Of a stretch of DNA of 64,000 bases, positions 60,501 through 64,000 are shown piece by piece. Position 1 is the first letter of the stretch; each line of letters begins with the position of its first letter. Location of the stretch: contig NZ_JBNAGK010000009.1 in NCBI RefSeq assembly GCF_049803835.1, positions 124,001 through 188,000 on the forward strand. Reading direction: 5' to 3'. Position numbers and translations under genes: made by a program. The notes beneath the pieces were generated by a model. It did not search any database. It saw nothing but the letters and a program-made list of their open reading frames with translations, and was not told the origin of the DNA. Source of the DNA: Pacificoceanicola sp049803835. Lineage in GTDB: Bacteria > Pseudomonadota > Alphaproteobacteria > Rhodobacterales > Rhodobacteraceae.

Positions 60501-61585
60501 TGGAACTGACCGACGATATCGACGTCAACACCCTGAACGACCGCGACAGCCTGATCGGCGGCGACGGCAATGACACGCTCCTTGGAGGCGACGATGACGA
60601 CACTCTGTCTGGTGGTACTGGCAATGACCTTCTTGACGGTGGCATCGACGAGGACTCGCTTGACGGCGGTGACGGCTCCGACACGCTGATCGGCGGGCAG
60701 GGCGCGGATACCCTGAACGGCGGCGCCGGGATGGACAGCATCTCGGGCGGCGCGGATCGCGACGTGATCGTGGTCGGCAGCGCCGAGGAAGGCATCGGCG
60801 ACACCGTCGACGGCGGCGCGGCGGGGGATGACTACGACATCCTCGACATGTCCGGCGCCGGCGTGCGTGGCACCGACTGGCGCATCGTCGACACCTCCGT
60901 GGACAGCAACGGCAACGGCATCGACGGCACCGTCGAATACCTGAACGCCGCGGGCGATGTCACGGGAACCATGGACTTCTTCGAGATCGAGGAAGTTGTG
61001 CCCTGCTTCACCCCCGGCACGCTGATCGCGACCCCGCAGGGCGAGCGTCTGGTCGAGGATCTGCAGGTCGGCGACCGGGTCATCACCCGCGACAACGGCA
61101 TCCAGGAGATCCGCTGGGTCGGCCGCAAGGACCTCACCGGCTTCGATCTGGCCCGCAAGCCGCACTTCCGGCCGATCCTGATCCAGAAGGGCGCCCTCGG
61201 CAACAACCTGCCGGAGCACGACATGCTCGTCTCGCCGAACCACCGCATCCTGGTGGCCAACGACAAGACGGCGCTTTACTTCGAGGAGCGTGAAGTGCTC
61301 GTCGCGGCGAAGCACCTGACCGGCCTCGACGGGGTCGATGAGGTCGAGAGCCTCGGCGTGAGCTACATCCACATCATGTTCGAGAACCACGAGGTAATCC
61401 TCTCGAACGGCGCGTGGACCGAGAGCTTCCAGCCGGGCGACTACACGCTCAAGGGCATCGGCGCGGCGCAGCGCGAGGAGATCTACGAACTCTTCCCCGA
61501 ACTGGAACAGGCCGAGGGCCTCAAGGCCTACGGCGCCGCCCGCCGCTCGCTGAAAAAGCACGAGGCGCAGCTTCTGACGCGCTGA
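57515..61585 (+). CDS. large Ig-repeat / RTX / Hint-domain extracellular protein
   Basis: 1356 residues. About residues 1-214 are a unique N-terminal part. Six Ig-like/cadherin-type domains of about 90 residues follow (each opening like APVAVDDLGS and closing GTDSFDYTVTDGNGGTD). Residues 826-1080 are RTX nonapeptide repeats (GDGNDIVNPG, GGAGNDTI), which bind Ca2+ after type I secretion. From Cys1164 (CFTPGTLIATPQGERLVEDLQ) to about 1310 there is a Hint domain, with LVSPNHRILV as a likely block B; Hint modules can self-process. No Sec signal. Likely a secreted surface or adhesion protein. Confidence 0.85.
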   Translation: MANLFLNWGDLGPYGTTLFDGTPVSVDTGGVSVDIAFNAEDAYATAFTFDQEGYIGASRYLNPNSFLKLYDDSNDDSDPSTSNVVLTFTGDGETYTDQVQGVTFKINDIDFSALNGDLDNTDGGGFQDIVTVNAYDIDGNPVAVNLVPVGTVSETGQTLTGTTEGDFVNPSGSVFVQISSPVHRIEILYGNGGVAQQAVTISDVHFSTVDIVDGGNGAPVAVDDLGSTALDTAVTIDVQGNDSDPDGDPLTTTAASSPANGSVVVNGDGTITYTPNSGFSGTDSFDYTVTDGNGGTDSATVTVNVGGGGGGSGNGAPMAQNDSEATLVDTPITIFVQSNDSDPDGDPLATTGATTPANGSVVVNGDGSITYTPNAGFMGTDSFDYTISDGNGGFDTATVTVVVDDGSNTPPVAFDDTETTTVATPVTLDPTLNDLDAEDPTSALTVLSVGTPANGTAVLNGNGTVTYTPNPGFTGTDSFTYELRDTGGLGDQGTVTVTVNPPANTAPDAIDDSASTYIDAPVVIDVLGNDTDPESDPLTTTTATTPANGAVAVNPDGTITYTPNAGFTGTDSFDYTITDGNGGTDTATVTVTVDPALNSDPDAVDDSVTTPLDTAVTIDVLGNDTDPESDPLSTTSATTPTSGAVVVNGDGTVTYTPNAGFTGTDTFDYTISDGNGGTDTATVTVSVGGGGGGSGNGAPRAVDDLDNTPINTPVVISDPAANDTDPDGDPLTVTAVGTPTNGTAVLNGDGTVTYTPNTDFVGTDVIPYTVTDGNGGTDTGQIIVTVTPADFGRIDTDIFPVDPTLQDQDPFDGLDEDPDPSDDLDDYTGTAGVDVVNTGDDNDTITTGDGNDIVNPGIDNDWVDLGAGNDVLVDPQGADTIFGGAGNDTIIAGVDTFSNYEGDDPFFPTLGFLSDPNTDDGRDYVEGNDGNDSILTGDDDDTIDGGSGDDTIDGGIDDDLILGGTGMDSLIGGHGSDTIDGGADDDYIDGSAPAALELTDDIDVNTLNDRDSLIGGDGNDTLLGGDDDDTLSGGTGNDLLDGGIDEDSLDGGDGSDTLIGGQGADTLNGGAGMDSISGGADRDVIVVGSAEEGIGDTVDGGAAGDDYDILDMSGAGVRGTDWRIVDTSVDSNGNGIDGTVEYLNAAGDVTGTMDFFEIEEVVPCFTPGTLIATPQGERLVEDLQVGDRVITRDNGIQEIRWVGRKDLTGFDLARKPHFRPILIQKGALGNNLPEHDMLVSPNHRILVANDKTALYFEEREVLVAAKHLTGLDGVDEVESLGVSYIHIMFENHEVILSNGAWTESFQPGDYTLKGIGAAQREEIYELFPELEQAEGLKAYGAARRSLKKHEAQLLTR
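58150..59880 (+). repeat. six Ig-like domain repeats in the coding sequence
   Basis: Six copies of about 285 bp, with starts near 58159, 58455, 58740, 59026, 59308 and 59597. They share words such as GATCCGGATGGCGATCCGCT and GGCACCGTGACCTACAC. Copies 1, 2 and 6 each open with GGCAATGGTGCGCC-type sequence and are preceded by a glycine-rich linker (GGGGGSGNG) except copy 1. Similarity fits duplication followed by exchange. Confidence 0.75.
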
Positions 61586-61650
61586 ACCGGGGGACCGGAC
61601 CGGGTTATGCAGCCCGCTCCGGTTCTTTCCGAAGGGCTGGAGCGAAATCG

Positions 61651-61682
61651 AAACGGGGCAGAGTGATCTGCCCCGTTTTTAT
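61651..61682 (+). terminator. strong intrinsic terminator of the Ig/RTX/Hint gene
   Basis: AAACGGGGCAGA-GTGA-TCTGCCCCGTTTTTATT: a perfect stem of 12 bp with a GTGA loop and a T run. It starts about 65 bases after the stop codon. Confidence 0.88.
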
Positions 61683-61710
61683 TATTGATCAAAGTGTTGC
61701 GGATCAAAGC

Positions 61711-62319
61711 TCACGCAGCGCATAAGCCTTTCTGCCGCCATTTCTCCCAGGCTTCCGGGGTGTCCAGGTCGGTCAGGGCGCGGTCTCCCTCCAGCGGGAT
61801 CCGGGCAAGCCGATGGGCATTGGCCTTCACGATCTCCCGCGCCCCCTGGTCGCCGGTCAGCCGGGTCAGGCCCATGAAACAGTCGGCGGGGAAAAGGACA
61901 GGGTGCCCGGGCGTGCCGTCCGCGCCGCAGGCCTGCTGCAACATCGGATGCGGCACGGCGCGGAACCCGTGGATGAGCTTGAGAAGGTCGGGAACCTCCA
62001 GATCCGGCATGTCGCCGGGCAGGATCATCACGGCGGTCATGCCCTTGGGCAGCATGGCAACACCGCGCCGGATCGAGGCGGACATCCCGTCCGCCGCATC
62101 GGGTACGGCGACCAACTGGACCGGCAGACCGGCAAGCGCCTTGCACCGGGGATGATCGTGATCCGGAACGGTCACGGTGACATGACACCCCGTGAACAAC
62201 GCACGGGAGGCCTGGCGGCGCAGGAGCGGCATGCCGTCCACGGGCTCGAGCAACTTGTCCTTGCCGAGCATCCGGGAGCTGGCACCGGCGGCGGGGATGA
62301 GGATGGCGATATCATGCAT
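61711..62319 (-). CDS. MocA/MobA-like nucleotidyltransferase
   Basis: 202 residues of the MobA-like NTP transferase fold. The nucleotide loop is IPAAGASSRMLGKDKLLEPVDG, followed by GMSASIRRGVAML, MILPGDMPDLEV (metal-binding Asp) and GADGTPGHPVLFP. This is close to MocA, which makes molybdopterin cytosine dinucleotide for xanthine-oxidase-type enzymes. No such enzyme is in the window. It ends 29 bp from the terminator at 61651-61682, on the opposite strand. Confidence 0.83.
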   Translation of the reverse strand: MHDIAILIPAAGASSRMLGKDKLLEPVDGMPLLRRQASRALFTGCHVTVTVPDHDHPRCKALAGLPVQLVAVPDAADGMSASIRRGVAMLPKGMTAVMILPGDMPDLEVPDLLKLIHGFRAVPHPMLQQACGADGTPGHPVLFPADCFMGLTRLTGDQGAREIVKANAHRLARIPLEGDRALTDLDTPEAWEKWRQKGLCAA

Positions 62320-62455
62320 GGCGCTGGTTATATCAGACTGTTTGAAAGAATGTTATACGCAGACGTGTCATGCCGACACAATATTGTGTCAGGACAGCCT
62401 CGTTTCCCTAAATGCCGCGCACGCAAAGGTTATTCTGCATCAGCACGGTCGCGGA

Positions 62456-64000
62456 TCACCCGCGCATCCGGGCCCCGTCCGCATCAAAGAGAGGGGCGTC
62501 GAGCAACGTCGCCTTCCGCATCTTTCCCAGGATTTCGATTTCGGCCACCAGTCCCGGCTTCGCCAGCGACCGCGGGATCAGCGCCAGCGCGACGGACTGC
62601 TGCGCATGGTGCGAATAGCCGCCGGAGGTACAGAACCCCTGAACGCTGCCGTCGATCCACACCGGCTCGTAGGCGTGCACATCGGCGTCCTCCGCCTCCA
62701 CGGCGAACACCGCATTGACCCGCTCCGGCGGCGTCCGGCGTTCCTTTTCCGCGGCGGACCGTCCAATGAAATCAACGGGTTTCGACCATGAAATGAACCG
62801 ATCGAGCCCGGTTTCGGCGGGGGTGTAGTCCGGACTGTATTCGCGCCCCCAGGACCCGAAACCCTTGTCGAGCCGCAGGCTCATCATCGCCCGCATGCCG
62901 AAGGGTTTCATGCCATGCGCCGCGCCCGCCTCGGTCAGGGTCCGCCACAGCTGACGCTGGGCCATCGGATCGCAGTAGATTTCGTAGCCCAGATCGCCGG
63001 TGTAGGACACACGCTGCACGAGGCAGTCGGTCATGCCCACGGTCATCCGCCGCACGTCCATGAACTTGAGGTCAACGGTTTGCCGCGTGCAGGCCTGCAG
63101 AACCTCCGTCGCCTTCGGTCCGGCGATCTGGAAACCGTTGAGTTTATCGCTGACATTCTCGACGGTTACACCCTCTTCCGCGTTTTGCAGGAACCAACGC
63201 ATGTGGTAATTCTGTGCGCCGTAACTGGCGGTGAGCCGGAAGTCGTCCGGCGCGAGGCAGGACACGGTGAAATCCCCGATGATCCGCCCGGAATGCGCCA
63301 GCATCGGAGTCAAGGAGAGCCGCCCCGGCTGCGGGATACGCCCCGCCATGATGCGGTCCAGCCAGCCGCGCGCGTTCGGGCCGCGTACCCGGTACTTTCC
63401 GAAGTTATGAATCTCATTGATTCCAACGGCTTGCCGAACGGTCTTCACCTCCCGCGCCGTCGCTGCGAAAGCATTGGAGCGGCGGAAGGAGGGCGTCTCG
63501 AAGCGTGGCTCGCCCTCGGCGGCGAAGTAGTTCACCACCTCCAGCCCATACTGCTGACCCCAGACCGCGCCCATGCCGTCGAAGATGTCATACATCGGCG
63601 TCGTCCGGTTCGGACGCGCGGCGGGTTTCTCTTCGTTGGGGTAACTGACTGAAAACCTTGTCTGATAGTTCTCGATAACCTTGGGCAGGGTATAGCCCGG
63701 GCTGATCCAGTCGCCAAAGCGGGCGACGTCCATCGCCGCCGTATCGCGCTCGCATTCGCCATGCACCATCCATTGCGCCAGCATCAGGCCGACACCGCCG
63801 CCCTGGCTGAACCCGGCCATCACGCCACAGGCACTCCAATAGCCTCGCAGACCCGGGATCGGACCGACCAGCGGGTTGCCGTCCGGGGCGAAGGTGAAGG
63901 GGCCGTGAATGACCGACTTCACCCCGGCGCGCTCCAGAACCGGGAAGCGTTTGTAAGCGAATTCAATGCTTTCCTCGATCTTGTCGAAATCGTCGGGCAG
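62456..64000 (-). CDS. FAD-dependent dehydrogenase with GcvT domain (DMGDH/SDH-like), N-terminal part outside the window
   Basis: The 514 visible residues continue in frame to the window edge, so the FAD N-terminal domain lies outside. Visible are the end of the oxidoreductase part (FAPDGNPLVGPIPGLRGYWSACG and FSQGGGVGLMLAQWMVHGE) and a C-terminal GcvT (folate-binding) domain (GPNARGWLDRIMAGRIP, YTGDLGYEIYCDP, GFGSWGREYSPDYTPAETGL). This is the plan of dimethylglycine or sarcosine dehydrogenase, which demethylates N-methyl compounds with tetrahydrofolate as acceptor. Substrate unknown. Confidence 0.88.
   Translation of the reverse strand: MPDDFDKIEESIEFAYKRFPVLERAGVKSVIHGPFTFAPDGNPLVGPIPGLRGYWSACGVMAGFSQGGGVGLMLAQWMVHGECERDTAAMDVARFGDWISPGYTLPKVIENYQTRFSVSYPNEEKPAARPNRTTPMYDIFDGMGAVWGQQYGLEVVNYFAAEGEPRFETPSFRRSNAFAATAREVKTVRQAVGINEIHNFGKYRVRGPNARGWLDRIMAGRIPQPGRLSLTPMLAHSGRIIGDFTVSCLAPDDFRLTASYGAQNYHMRWFLQNAEEGVTVENVSDKLNGFQIAGPKATEVLQACTRQTVDLKFMDVRRMTVGMTDCLVQRVSYTGDLGYEIYCDPMAQRQLWRTLTEAGAAHGMKPFGMRAMMSLRLDKGFGSWGREYSPDYTPAETGLDRFISWSKPVDFIGRSAAEKERRTPPERVNAVFAVEAEDADVHAYEPVWIDGSVQGFCTSGGYSHHAQQSVALALIPRSLAKPGLVAEIEILGKMRKATLLDAPLFDADGARMRG

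Noticed and set aside
56717..61561. Very long open frame on the minus strand (about 1600 codons) opposite the Ig/RTX/Hint gene
   Set aside because: It is antisense to a protein with clear Ig, RTX and Hint domains, and its translation is low-complexity V/G/D/R-rich, as expected from mirror-image codons in GC-rich DNA.

Overview
The window is about 64 kb of GC-rich chromosome from an alphaproteobacterium, almost certainly a Rhodobacteraceae (Roseobacter-type) species. The evidence is the gene families seen together: a ChpT phosphotransferase, the ornithine-lipid pair OlsB-OlsA, Usg, the alpha-type SspB, an Entner-Doudoroff pair, a two-domain dCTP deaminase, several small families typical of Rhodobacteraceae, and a circularly permuted tmRNA gene. 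Gene density is high. I see no insertion sequence, prophage or CRISPR array; the two arrays of DNA repeats both lie inside coding sequence.

Layout. 1-9 kb: proA (cut by the window edge), chpT and a divergent DUF3553 gene, olsB-olsA, a ThiE-like gene, trmJ, an SH3 protein, ctaA, an M32 carboxypeptidase. 9-19 kb: gyrA with a small coupled membrane protein, usg, a SYLF lipoprotein, hemB, a membrane protein, mfd. 19-27 kb: edd-eda facing an RlmI-like methyltransferase, a PIN protein, an orphan ABC ATPase, RHH and DUF4169 proteins, fumC, sspB. 27-33 kb: DUF1194 and DUF4345 genes, permuted ssrA, xthA, then a tandem-repeat protein followed by a DUF6902-like gene and an EamA exporter. 33-42 kb: erpA, dgt, a Rossmann protein, an antiporter, then argS-SPOR-nagZ-scpA-scpB. 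42-50 kb: dCTP deaminase, an SGNH/PA14 extracellular protein, tRNA-Pro, and the rpmF-plsX-fabH-ihfA-merR block. 50-64 kb: yceD, bamE, a second OlsB-like acyltransferase, uup, an AbrB-type transporter, dsbB, a YqaA protein, tRNA-Leu, a 1356-residue Ig/RTX/Hint protein, a MocA-like transferase, and a GcvT-type dehydrogenase cut by the right edge.

Most of this is conserved housekeeping. Candidates for new biology are: (1) the 220-residue protein at 30017-30679, made of ten 20-residue units and preceded by a perfect 11-bp hairpin whose right arm ends inside its ribosome-binding site, with DUF6902 and exporter genes downstream; (2) the permuted tmRNA encoding the tag ANDNRAPVALAA, about 1.3 kb from the SspB adaptor expected to deliver its products to ClpXP; (3) a long structured leader upstream of olsB; and (4) two large acidic, probably exported proteins. 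Products are assigned from motifs read by eye; no database search was possible.
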